A model generated the notes under the pieces. That model worked only from the letters and a program-made list of their open reading frames with translations. It had not been told where the DNA came from and ran no database searches. Shown here one piece after another: positions 18,761 to 28,108 of a DNA stretch of 64,000 nt. A program made the position numbers and the translations under genes. Origin of the DNA: an uncultured Bryobacterales bacterium. Its GTDB lineage: Bacteria > Acidobacteriota > Terriglobia > Bryobacterales > UBA6623. The stretch covers positions 1,684,471 to 1,748,470 of the forward strand of contig OX638379.1 in the NCBI GenBank assembly GCA_951813605.1. Direction: 5' to 3'. Within the stretch, counting starts at the first letter, position 1. The number at the start of each line of letters is the position of its first letter.

Positions 18761-20189
18761 CTAGCCAGCGGCGAGTTGCCGTTTGATTTCGTCGTGAAAG
18801 GCAGGGTCTAGCGTAGGGTCGTCGGTTTCTTGACGCCAGGCTTCGAGGGCCGCCCTGAGGCGTTGCTCGGCTTCAGCGTGGTCGGAGTTCCCGGCTAGGT
18901 TGTTGAATTCCCAGGGATCGTTTGCCAGGTCGTAGAGCTTGAACTCAGGCGGTTCGGCGTAGGTGTCGAAGGCCGTCCGGACAGGAGTTCCGGTGTAGCG
19001 GTCTTCGCGTGAGGTGGAATAGCCGATGTCGCCGTCGATCCTGCTCAAGGGCCGAGCGGTGTCGGCGAGCAGGTTGTGGATCAGCTTGTAGCGGGCTTCG
19101 CGGATCGCTCGCCGCGGGAACCACGGCCGGCCATGCATGTGGAACTCGCCGACGAGAAACTCGCGCCACTGTGCATCGGCGCTTTCAAGCACGGGGCGGA
19201 GGGACCGACCGTGGGTTTCGACGCCGGAGGTCGCACCCGTGGCGTCGAGGATCGTCGGCAGGATATCGACGGTCGAGACCATCGCGCTACTACGCATCGG
19301 TTTCGAGACGCCCGGCCAGCGAACGAGGAAGGGGACTCGGAGGCCGCCTTCATACGTCGTTGTCTTACCGCGGTTGAACGGGGCCCGTGGTCGCCGATGA
19401 AGATGACCAGGGTGTTGTCGGCGCGCCCATGACGCTCGAGCGTTTCGAGCAGCAAGCCCACGCCGATGTCGAGTCGCTTGACCTCGTTGTAGTAGCCGGC
19501 GACGCGTTCGCGCTGCTCGGGCGAGTCGATCTGTTGAAACGGCAGGACGCTTTCTTCGCTCGGCTCGACAAGGGTTTCGGGATGCCATCGACGCGGTCAA
19601 GAAAGGTCCAGTCGCCGAACTGGTTGGTTTGGGGGTCGCGCCCCCGGTAGGCGTGCGGGTCGGTGTAGTTCACCATCAGGAAGAAGGGTTGGTCGCCCGA
19701 CTGGGTAATGAACTCGGAGGCGCGCTCGGCGACAAGCTTCACCTGTCGGGCATCGACGTAGCTCGTTTGTCGGTAGTCGAACTGGAACGAAGCGCCGGGG
19801 GCGACGTGGAGTTTGCCGATAATTCCAGTTCGGTAGCCGGCGCGCTTGAGGATGTTGGGGATGGTGGCGTCCTCGAGATGGCGGTGCAGGGCGAAGGGGG
19901 TGCCGTTGGTGAGTCCGTACTGGCCGGTGGAGTGGACGTAGAGTCCGGTGAACATGGCGCTGCGTGACGGGCTGCAGGAGGCTTGCGCTACGTAGGCCAC
20001 ATCGAACTGGACTCCGCTGGCGGCGAAGGCGTCGAGCTGGGGTGTTTCGATGACGGTGTCGCCGTAACAGCCGAGTTGAAGCCCGAGGTCGTCGGCCGTG
20101 ATGAACAGGACGTTCGGCGGCGACTGCGCGGGCAGGGTTCCCGAGCACGAGGCGAGCGCTAGGAGGCAGGCTGTGATCCCCAAGAACAT
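18761..20189 (-). pseudogene. Sulfatase (lipoprotein), split by two apparent one-base deletions
   Basis: The start MFLGITACLLALASCSG carries a lipobox (LASC). The N-terminal part has NVLFITADDLG and the formylglycine motif CSPSRSAMFTG. Near 19580 the frame must shift for SEESVLPFQQIDSPEQRERV, and again near 19378 to join IGDHGP with NRGKTTTYEGGLRVPFLVRWPG. The C-terminal part ends at 18761 after YDLANDPWEFNNLAG. Each shift is explained by one missing base next to a short C/G run, so assembly error is possible; otherwise the gene is dead. The closest functional match is secreted sulfatases of the N-sulfoglucosamine sulfohydrolase style. It lies just upstream of the selenoprotein in the same direction. 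Confidence 0.85.
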
Positions 20190-20225
20190 GCGCTCGAATG
20201 TTGAGCGGAATCGGGCTGGGACGGT

Positions 20226-21597
20226 GGGACTGTCAGAATTTCCGTGTGTGAGGTTGCTGCATCTTGATTTGCCCGTCCACGGTGACGGAGCCTATGATGC
20301 CCATGCGGCTGAGTTCTCATGGCGTCACCAGCCGAAATCTTTCGCCGAACTGGGGGGCGAACTCGGTGCGCGCCGGGTGCCAGAACGCGGGCGGCCGCAC
20401 CCATTTCCGTGCGACCTTCCGCAGCGCCAGGTAGAGCAGCTTGGCCGCTGCCCGGTCATTCGGGAAGTGCCCACGCGTGCGCACTGCGCGGCGCACCGTG
20501 CTGTGCAAGCTCTCGATCGCGTTGGTCGTGTAAATCGCCCGGCGTAGCGGTTCGGAGAACGCGAGGAACGGGATGATCTGCGGCCAGCGGGAACGCCAGC
20601 TCCGAGCGATAGCCGGATACTTCCGTCCCCAGGGGCCGGCCTCGAACGCGTCCAGCGCGGCCTCGGCCTGCTCCGCCCCCGGCGCCCGGTAAACGGCCTG
20701 CAGTGCCGCCGCCAGCTTCTTGCGCTCCTGCTACGAGGCATGCGCCAGGGAGTAGCGGATCAAATGCACGATGCAGGCTTGCACCAGGGTTTGAGGATAC
20801 ACCGCTTCAATGACCTCCGGAAAGCCCTTCAGGCCGTCGGTCACCGCCACCAGCACGTCCTGCATCCCCCGCGCTTTCAACTCGTGCATCACCTTCAGCC
20901 AGAACTTCGCGCCCTCCGTCTGCTCGATCCAGAACCCCAGCACCTCCTTGCACCCCGCGCAGGTCACCCCGATCCCCATGTAGACCGCCTTGTTCCGCAC
21001 CGGCCCTCCTCGCGAATCTTCACCCGCAGCGCGTCGCAGTACACGATGGCGTACACCTCCTCCAGCGGCCGCGACTGCCATTCCAGAATCTCCGCATGCA
21101 CCGCGTCCGTCACCTTGGAAATCAGTTCCGCCGAGACCGAGAACCCGTACAGCTCCTCGACATGCCCGCGAATCTCGCGCGTGCTCAAGCCCCGCGCATG
21201 CATCGCAATCACCTTGCCGTCAAAACCTGGCAGGCGCCGGCAGTACTTCTCGATCAGGCGCGGCTCGAAGCGGCCCAGGCGATCCCGCGGAACCGCCGCC
21301 TCCATCGCCCCGCTGCCCGTCAATACCCGCTTGCGGTGGTGACCGTTGCGGTGGTTCCTCGCCCCGGCCTCGTGCGCGCCCTCCCAATGCGCCTCCCTCT
21401 CCGCGTTCAGCGCCCGCTCGGCAACTGCCTTGCGCAAATCCGCCAGCAACTCACCGTTGCGAAACGCCTCTAGCGGGTCCTCTCCCGCCAGCAACTCGTC
21501 CAATACCTCGTCGCTGATCCGCTGCCTGTGCTTCGTCATCAGAGGTCCTCCTTGCAGACCATCCTAAGACCTCACACACGTAATTTCTGACAGGCCC
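20226..21597 (-). mobile_element. IS256-family insertion sequence (1,372 bp) with 8-bp target duplication
   Basis: Terminal inverted repeats begin GGGACTGTCAGAATTTCCGT at the left and GGGCCTGTCAGAAATTACGT (reverse complement of the right end). The direct repeat GGGACGGT flanks both sides (20218-20225 and 21598-21605), as expected for this family. It lies upstream of the broken sulfatase and may cut it off from its original promoter. Confidence 0.85.
20317..21539 (-). pseudogene. IS256-family transposase, inactivated
   Basis: Starts MTKHRQRISDEVLDELL at 21539 and shows the family's RCxxH-type organisation: HHRKRVLTGSGAMEAAVPRDR, GLSTREIRGHVEELYG, GIGVTCAGCKEVLGFW and TTNAIESLHSTVRRAVRTRG. One base is missing near 21005 (KIREEG to PVRNKAVYMG) and TAG at 20731-20733 replaces a Trp codon (HASWK). 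The protein ends at 20317. Two lesions make it non-functional unless they are assembly errors. Confidence 0.85.
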
Positions 21598-21712
21598 GGG
21601 ACGGTTGCAGAGGCGCTTAGATGTCTTTTTTGCATGGCGCCCTCCACCAGCGTCAACGCCGCGAAGATCGCGGCTGAACGTACTGCAAGTCTCACCATGA
21701 TCGTTACGTTCC

Positions 21713-23290
21713 CTATGCCGTAAGTCGCTTGAATAGGTTTTCTGTCATGCGCTGCACGCGCGAGTCAGGGCCTTGCGTCCGGGCGAACCGATTTGCTGGC
21801 AAAACATGGCCGGGAGGCGATGAGAGAGCTTGCGCATACCAGATCGTTCCGGCATTGAAGACAAGGTTGTCCTTGGGCCCGTCGTAGATCGTCGCGGCAT
21901 GAGGCGTATAGGACCTCTTTCTCGTGTCGACCGCCTTGCTCGTCGCCAGGATTTCATGACCGGGCAAATCGCGAGCGGCATGGCCATGCCATTCCCAGCC
22001 CAGTAGACCTTTGACGGCGTCGCCTTCTTTCATAGCGGTCCCTTCGTACAGCCAGTGATCAGGCTTGGAGCAGACCCAGTCGCCTCCGCCGAGGCCTTGG
22101 TGACGTCCGCCGATGAGCAGCGCCCCGTCTGGCGCTATTGGATACGTGACCCCAGGCCGCTGGCCGACGAAAAAGCTCTCGCGTTGCATGATCCGGTGGG
22201 GCTGACCCTCGGCGGAAGAATGCAAGGGCGCCACGCCGAACACCGCATTGCCGCTCAGGAACGCAAGGTGGACGCCTGCGTCGCGAGCCGCGATGGCGTT
22301 GTCGTACATCTCGCGCGTCCAATACTCGTCATGGCCCACGGAAAGGAAACCTTTCGCGCGTTGTAGTCGTGGACCGTATCTGTGCGTATCCAGGTTCGAT
22401 ATGTAGGACACCTCATAGCCCTGCTTCTCCATCCAGTAGGACAGCGGATATTCCCACAGGAGAAACTCACCCGAACCCACCGAAGACGGCCGATCTACAA
22501 GATGGTCCTGGCAGAAATTGGCGTACGGGCGGTCGAAACTCACCCACCCGGTGTCGTTCGGGTCGGTGCTCCACTTTTTCCTACCAGCGGGGTTATGGAC
22601 CTCCTTGTCGTTGTGGTAGAGAGACCACCTGTCATCGGGCCAACTGTTGTAGGCCTGCCAGGTCATGTCGCTGCACTGGAAAAGCAGGTCGCATGGGCGG
22701 TCGTCACGCACGACAAAAATGACGTAGCTTTGCAGGCCCTCCTTCCTAGCCGTGAGTCTTCCTTGATAGGCTCCGCTCACCTTCTTCGTGGTGAGCTTTC
22801 CTAGATAGACGCCGCTCAACCAGTCGTCGGGAATCTCAAACTCGACCGACGGTTCCCACTTGCATTCCCGTAGGCGCTTCTCGCCGATCGGCGGATCGGG
22901 TTGGGCTTGGCCCTGCAGCGAATCAAACCGCTTCATGAGCCGCCCGCCGTCGCCGCCGTAGTAGCCGGTACGGAAGATTTCCAGGCTGAACTCCGAAACC
23001 GGATTCGTGCTCACCATGATCTTGACCGTGTCGCCGGCGCGCACGCTCGCCTCGGAGCAGTAGCCTTCGATTCGCGGGGAACGCCACCAGGTATCCGGGT
23101 CGATGCAGGTATTGGTGAGCATCCAGTCCCGCGTTCCGGGCTTGGCGTTCTCCTGGCGAATGAGATCCGATGCGGCTCGGGCAGCGCCCGTCGCCGGCCC
23201 GAAAGCCGACATGCCCAAGCCGGCCGCTGCGACGCCTTTGATGACGTCGCGACGAGGGAACCGGCTCGGCTGATTGTTTGACTGCTTCAT
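21713..23290 (-). CDS. Tat-exported N,N-dimethylformamidase beta-subunit-like protein, paralogue 1
   Basis: 525 residues. The leader RFPRRDVIKGVAAAGLGMSA is a twin-arginine signal. Next are IEGYCSEASVRAGDTVKIMVSTNP and LEIFRTGYYGGDGGR. The C-terminal catalytic-like domain carries DLLFQCSDMTWQAYNSWP, VSYISNLDTHR, FLSVGHDEYWTREMYD and a GWEWHGH/NAGTIWYA block. This matches the C-terminal domain family named after the large subunit of N,N-dimethylformamidase, an iron amidohydrolase; members outside methylotrophs have unknown substrates, probably secreted amides or polymers. AGGAGA lies 9 bases before the ATG. It is the last gene of a minus-strand run of similar genes and is strongly similar to the copies at 26488 and 28109. 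Confidence 0.85.
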   Translation of the reverse strand: MKQSNNQPSRFPRRDVIKGVAAAGLGMSAFGPATGAARAASDLIRQENAKPGTRDWMLTNTCIDPDTWWRSPRIEGYCSEASVRAGDTVKIMVSTNPVSEFSLEIFRTGYYGGDGGRLMKRFDSLQGQAQPDPPIGEKRLRECKWEPSVEFEIPDDWLSGVYLGKLTTKKVSGAYQGRLTARKEGLQSYVIFVVRDDRPCDLLFQCSDMTWQAYNSWPDDRWSLYHNDKEVHNPAGRKKWSTDPNDTGWVSFDRPYANFCQDHLVDRPSSVGSGEFLLWEYPLSYWMEKQGYEVSYISNLDTHRYGPRLQRAKGFLSVGHDEYWTREMYDNAIAARDAGVHLAFLSGNAVFGVAPLHSSAEGQPHRIMQRESFFVGQRPGVTYPIAPDGALLIGGRHQGLGGGDWVCSKPDHWLYEGTAMKEGDAVKGLLGWEWHGHAARDLPGHEILATSKAVDTRKRSYTPHAATIYDGPKDNLVFNAGTIWYAQALSSPPGHVLPANRFARTQGPDSRVQRMTENLFKRLTA

Positions 23291-23334
23291 TGCTGACGTC
23301 TCCTATCAATCCCAACGTGCGTCTTGGTGAGTAT

Positions 23335-24645
23335 TCAGTCCCGCGTTCCGGGCTTGGCGTTTTCTTGCTCGATCAAGTTCGGCGCGGCCGAAGCAGAACG
23401 GGGCGGGGCCTTAAGGGCTGTTCGCCCGGCTGTGAACGGATGCGGCGGGTCAGCCAACAGAACCTGACTGATGAAGTCGTCGACGATGTCGTTGGCCACG
23501 CCCGGTTTATTGGTCGGCGAATGGCCGGCGCCATCGATAACCGAGACTTTGTGGGGGCTGTCGGGCTGATCGGCGACGGCCTGGCGGATCCCGTCGTATA
23601 CCCAGTCGACATTATTCAATCCGGCGGCCGCGGCTTCGGCGATCGGCAGTTGATTGCCGCCCAAGGCCCGCGGATCAGCCTTGCCGGCGATGAAGAGTGC
23701 CGGCACGTCATCGAAGCCGGCGCTCACCTGCGCTTCGGGGTGAAACTGAAACCTATGATCGGCAAAGGCCCCGATCTTGTTGACTACGCCATCAAAGTCG
23801 AAGTCGGCGGCATAAGGGTACCTGGGCGTCCCGGAGAATGCGGCGAAGATCAACCGGCTCCGCGGCGTGCTTAGGCCGGAGTCCGAGACGACGCCCGTCA
23901 GCGGCTTCCCGTCGGCCGCGAATCCGACGGCCAGTCCCCACACGCCGAGCCCTCCCGCACTAGTTCCGTGTGCAAACACATGGGTCGTCGGATAGTTCGC
24001 GACCGTGTAGTCGATAGCGGCCATCGTCGCCTGGAGGCCGTTCACCTCGCCGCCCTTGGGGTTGTTGGGGTACGGCGTGCCGAGTCCGAGGTACAGGTCG
24101 TGGTCAGACATGGACCCCACGAGCAGGCGGTATCCTTACTTGATGCGTCGGGTGACCGTGTTATCGATTGGCTGCCCGTTCTTGTCGATGATGGGGCGGA
24201 GGCCGATCTTCCGGAGGCCCTCAAAGGTCTCCTCGTGATTCCACGTGTCCTGGGTCTGATTCCCCGTCGCGTGGTACACGCCCTGCTCGTCGAAGCAGCC
24301 GATGCCTCCTCCATGGAGATACACCCACAGCGGGGCCTCAGCGCCAGGATTGTCCAGGGGCTCCGCGACAAGGAAGGTGTAGTTGCCCGACAGGCCGGCG
24401 TTGTAGCCAAGATTGCGGGAAAAATCGAGTTTCCACTCGCTACCGACGAAACTGACAGTTTCTTTGTGGGCAAGGACCACCTTGTTGCTGTCTCGAACGA
24501 CAATCGGCGGTGAAGGCTGCGCTGCGGCCTGACCGTAGACTGAGCCGGTTGTGAGCAAAAGGGCCATAGGGAACAGGCACTTCACCCATCGACTCGTCAC
24601 GAAGGAACTCTCTCCACAGTTCAGTGCGTGGCGCTTCTGATTCAT
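23335..24645 (-). pseudogene. Secreted alpha/beta-hydrolase (pectin-acetylesterase-like) with a nonsense codon
   Basis: The ATG at 24645 follows AAAGGAG and encodes a signal peptide (FPMALLLTTGSVYGQ). Oxyanion-type WVYLHGGGIGCFDE is near residue 105 and the nucleophile elbow HGTSAGGLG near 215; later blocks are FIAGKADP and DGAGHSP. TAA at 24136-24138 replaces a Glu codon in the expected RIKEGYRLLVGSMSDHDLY, so translation should stop at residue 169. The C-terminus is also abnormal: the last 15 residues (NLIEQENAKPGTRD) come from a dimethylformamidase-like gene relic and end at a TGA where the paralogues have Trp. Confidence 0.8.
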
Positions 24646-24699
24646 GATGTTACTCCTTTCGTAAATGGCTCTCAATGGGTTCCCGTAGGTCAGGGCTGG

Positions 24700-24938
24700 C
24701 GCTCTTCGCGGGGATCGCCACCAGGTATCCGGGTCGATGTAGGTATTGGTGAGCATCCAGTCCCGCGTGCCGGGCTTGGCATTTTCTTTTCGTATCGCTT
24801 TAGAACCGGAAGCCGTTGCCGCCTGGGCGGCATTTGTTTGGATGTTCGCGAGGGCTGATAATCCCATGCCGGCCGCAGCGCGCCTTTGAGCACATCGCGG
24901 CGAGGCAGTTCGTCAGGCTGATGGGCCGCTTTGTTCAT
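24700..24938 (-). pseudogene. Dimethylformamidase-like N-terminal fragment
   Basis: The ATG at 24938 starts MNKAAHQPDELPRRDVLKGA, the same Tat leader as the intact paralogues. After a one-base shift it continues GLSALANIQTNAAQA and KENAKPGTRDWMLTNTYIDP, then ends at WWRSPR, just before the esterase gene. It represents a fourth copy of this family reduced to about 80 codons. Confidence 0.75.
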
Positions 24939-25016
24939 GGTGTGTCCTCTTTTCGGATGGATAGCGCGCTGGATAGCTTGTTGGGCCCTGGCGCTCGGGA
25001 TCATGGTCAGTTGGGC

Positions 25017-26435
25017 TCATTGCATAGCGCCAATGGGTTCATGATGCGTGGGGATCGCTTTGCGCATCTTGGTTTTGATAGCCGCGTATTCAGGATCATT
25101 CGCGAGGTTGTGCCATTCCCACTTGTCGACTTGGTGGTCGTACAGTTCTTCCGAGCCATCCTCGTACACGATATATCGATACCGTTCGGAGCGAACGCCG
25201 TAATTCTTGAAGCCAAAGGTAGTCAAAGAGACTTTGTCCCAGGCGGCGTCAGGGTCTTTCATCAAGACAGAGAGGTCGTTCCCTTCCAGCTGTCCCTCAG
25301 GCGGATCGATTGCAGTCAGTGAGGCCAAGGTCGGATAAATATCCAGCAGGTTCGCCGGCTTGGCCGTGGTCGAGCCAGGCGTGGTCACGCCCGGCGCCAC
25401 CCATATCATATTGACCCGCGTGGCCCTTTCCCAGAGGGAGTATTTTGCCCAACGTTCTTTTTCACCCAGCTGAAAGCCATGGTCGCTCCACAACACAATA
25501 ATCGTATTGTCGGCGTACTGTGACTTCTCGAGCGCCCCGACCATCTGACCAATCAGCTCATCGGTCATGGCACTGGACGCCAGGTAAGCCTGAATGGCGT
25601 GCTTCCACTGACCCGCAGCCCTGATCGCCTTGGCCCACGCAATATGCCGCTGCTTTGAACTCGCTGCAGGCACATCTTCCAAGTCATCTTCCAGGTAGCC
25701 TTCCGGGATCTCCATCTCATCCAGAGGGAATCGATCGAAATATTCCTGAAGTGCGTAGTTGGGCAGATGTGGTTGGAAGATGCCGGCGCCTACAAAAAAG
25801 GGTTCTTTCAGCTCACCTCCCAGCAGTGTCTCTGCCGCCCATTTCGCAGTTTTCCCATCGTTGATATCCTCCAGGGTGACATCGGGAGCATAGGGGCCCC
25901 AGTCGGCGTATCTTGCGACTCCCTTCGTCATCCCATTGAGAGGTCTCGGAGATGCGAATCTGTCTATAAACGGGAATAGGTCCTGCGTCTTACTCGGGTA
26001 ATAGTCATCAAAGCCCCGACCCTGTACTTCATTCTTAAAATGAGCGCCGTGAAACAACTTGCCGGAGCCGGCTACATAGTAGCCATTCTGTTGCAACAAC
26101 TCAGTCAAGAGCACCGAGCGATTCAGGATGGGGTTTTTTGTGAACGAATTTTGATTCACGTAATTACCCGACGTCGAAGGGCGCATCCCAGTCATAAGGG
26201 CAGACCTTGAAGGACCGCAAGCTGGAGCCGCGCAGTGCGCATTGGTGAACACCATGCCCTTGGAAGCCAGTTTGTCCATGTGCGGCGTCCGGGCCTGAGG
26301 GTTGCCCTCAAGGGCGCCCGTCCAGTCATTCAAATCATCGATCGCGATGAAGAGGACATTGGGTCGGTCGGTCTGTCCCTGAACCGCATCGGGAGACGAG
26401 AGCAGAGCGAGGACCAGCGCGGCTAAGGCGACCAT
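25017..26435 (-). CDS. Secreted sulfatase (iduronate-2-sulfatase-like)
   Basis: 472 residues, intact. Signal peptide MVALAALVLALLSSPDAVQGQ, metal site NVLFIAIDDLNDW, formylglycine motif CGPSRSALMTG (full C-x-P-S-R), then GKLFHGAHFKNEVQGRGFDDYY, WSDHGFQLGEKERWAKYSLWE and VNMIWVAPGV. The layout matches iduronate-2-sulfatase/choline-sulfatase-like enzymes that remove sulfate from glycans. It needs the formylglycine-generating enzyme, which is not in this window. It sits 52 bases after paralogue 2 of the dimethylformamidase-like genes in the same direction, suggesting joint expression. Confidence 0.92.
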   Translation of the reverse strand: MVALAALVLALLSSPDAVQGQTDRPNVLFIAIDDLNDWTGALEGNPQARTPHMDKLASKGMVFTNAHCAAPACGPSRSALMTGMRPSTSGNYVNQNSFTKNPILNRSVLLTELLQQNGYYVAGSGKLFHGAHFKNEVQGRGFDDYYPSKTQDLFPFIDRFASPRPLNGMTKGVARYADWGPYAPDVTLEDINDGKTAKWAAETLLGGELKEPFFVGAGIFQPHLPNYALQEYFDRFPLDEMEIPEGYLEDDLEDVPAASSKQRHIAWAKAIRAAGQWKHAIQAYLASSAMTDELIGQMVGALEKSQYADNTIIVLWSDHGFQLGEKERWAKYSLWERATRVNMIWVAPGVTTPGSTTAKPANLLDIYPTLASLTAIDPPEGQLEGNDLSVLMKDPDAAWDKVSLTTFGFKNYGVRSERYRYIVYEDGSEELYDHQVDKWEWHNLANDPEYAAIKTKMRKAIPTHHEPIGAMQ

Positions 26436-26487
26436 CGCGGCCCCCTGTGAAACTTCACTGCAAGTTTCCCCACGATCGTTCCCTTCC

Positions 26488-28080
26488 CTATGCTGTGAAT
26501 CGCTTGAACAAGTTCTCCGTCATGCGCTGGACGCGCGAATCCACACCTTGCGGCTGAGCGGCCTTGTGGGCGGGAAGCACGTGGCCTGGGGGCGATGACA
26601 AACCTTGCGCCCACCAGATGGTCCCGGCGTTGAAGACGACGTTGCCTTTGGGGCCGTCGTAGATCGTTGCTTCATGAGGCGTTCCGGGCGCTCTGCCGGC
26701 TTTCGTCTCACCATGAGTCAGGACTTCCATGCCGGGCAGGTCGAGGAGAGGATAGCCGTGCCACTCCCAGCCCACGAGGCCTTTGATTGCGTCGCCTTCC
26801 TTCATGCCCGTGCCTTCACACAGCCAGTGATCGGGCTTGGTGCAAACCCAGTCGCCGCCGCCGACGCCGCCGGTCCGTCCACCCATGAGCAGCGCCCCGT
26901 CCGGCCCCGGTTGGTTGTTGAACTCAAAGCCTCGTCGCTTGTAGAACATCTGGGCGAGTTTCTCGCCAAGAAAATGGCTTTCCCGTCGAATCACCCGACA
27001 GGACTGGCCCTCCGCGGAGGGCAGTAAGGGCACAACGCCCCACACCGAATTGCCGCTTAGGAACGCGAGATTGACCCCGGCGTCGCGGGCCGCGCTGACG
27101 TTGTCGTACATCTCGCGCGTCCAATACTCGTCATGCCCCACTGAGATGAAGCCCTTTGCGCGCTGTAGTCCCGGCCCATCCGTATGCGTGTCGACGTTTG
27201 ATATGTACGACACGTCGTAGCCATGCTGCTCGATCCAATAGGAAAGAGGGAATTCCCAAAGAAGAAATTCGCTCGAACCCACCGAAGAGGGTCTGTCGAT
27301 CAGGTGATCCTGGCAGTACTGCGCGTAGGGACGGTCAAAGCTCACCCACCCGGTGTCGCTGGGATCGGTACTCCACTTTTTCCTTTTCTTGTATCCGGTG
27401 TAGCCATTCTTGTCGTTGTGATAAAGAGAGAACTCGTTATTCGGCCAGCTGTTGTAGGCGGCCCAAGTCATGTCGCTGCATTGGAAGAGCAGGTCGCAGG
27501 CACGGTCGTCTCGCACGATGAAGATGACGTAGCTCTGTAGGCCCTCTTTCTTGGCAGTGAGCTTGCCGAGGTAGACGCCGCTCAACCAGTCGTCTGGAAT
27601 CTCAAATTCCACTGACGGCTCCCACTTGCATTCGCGCAGGCGGTCGGCGCCGATCGACGGATCGGGTTGAGTCTTGCCTTGCAATGAACGGAACCGCTTC
27701 ATGCTCCGCCCGCCGTCTCCCCCGTAGTAACCGGTCCGGAAAATTTCCAAATCGAATTCCGACACGGGGTTCGTGCTCACCATCACTTTCAATGTGTCGC
27801 CGGCGCGAACGCTCGTCTCGGAGCAGTAGCCCTCGATCGCGGGCGAACGCCACAAAGAGTCCGGCTCGACGTGGGTGATGTTTGTTTTGGTGAGCATCCA
27901 GTCCCGCGTACCGGGCTTGGCGTTCTCCTGGCGAATGAGATCCGATGCGGCTCGGGCGGCGTTCGGGCCGCGCCCGAGTGCAGACAATCCCAATCCCGCC
28001 GCTGCAACGCCTTTGATGACGTCGCGACGAGGGAGCCCGCTCGGTTGATCATTTGGCTGTTTCCGCATCTTTGTTTTCAT
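26488..28080 (-). CDS. Tat-exported N,N-dimethylformamidase beta-subunit-like protein, paralogue 2
   Basis: 530 residues from the ATG at 28080 (AAAGGA upstream). Twin-arginine leader GLPRRDVIKGVAAAGLGLSA, conserved ENAKPGTRDWMLTKTN, LEIFRTGYYGGDGGR, DLLFQCSDMTWAAYNSWP, FISVGHDEYWTREMYD and FNAGTIWWAQGLSSPPGH. Nearly collinear with paralogue 1, with a longer block around residue 390 (YKRRGFEFNNQPGPDGALL). It begins 28 bases after the stop of paralogue 3, so the two are surely co-transcribed. Substrate unknown. Confidence 0.85.
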   Translation of the reverse strand: MKTKMRKQPNDQPSGLPRRDVIKGVAAAGLGLSALGRGPNAARAASDLIRQENAKPGTRDWMLTKTNITHVEPDSLWRSPAIEGYCSETSVRAGDTLKVMVSTNPVSEFDLEIFRTGYYGGDGGRSMKRFRSLQGKTQPDPSIGADRLRECKWEPSVEFEIPDDWLSGVYLGKLTAKKEGLQSYVIFIVRDDRACDLLFQCSDMTWAAYNSWPNNEFSLYHNDKNGYTGYKKRKKWSTDPSDTGWVSFDRPYAQYCQDHLIDRPSSVGSSEFLLWEFPLSYWIEQHGYDVSYISNVDTHTDGPGLQRAKGFISVGHDEYWTREMYDNVSAARDAGVNLAFLSGNSVWGVVPLLPSAEGQSCRVIRRESHFLGEKLAQMFYKRRGFEFNNQPGPDGALLMGGRTGGVGGGDWVCTKPDHWLCEGTGMKEGDAIKGLVGWEWHGYPLLDLPGMEVLTHGETKAGRAPGTPHEATIYDGPKGNVVFNAGTIWWAQGLSSPPGHVLPAHKAAQPQGVDSRVQRMTENLFKRFTA

Positions 28081-28108
28081 TGCAGATTCCTTTCGGGAGC
28101 AAACTGGC

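Noticed and set aside
24136..24138. Stop-codon recoding as a general explanation for interrupted genes (3374, 3857, 20731, 24136, 30691)
   Set aside because: These stops are TAG or TAA and replace different residues (Tyr, Trp, Glu), without hairpins in common, and several lie in truncated genes. Only the TGA at 18389 replaces a catalytic Cys and has a SECIS-like hairpin.
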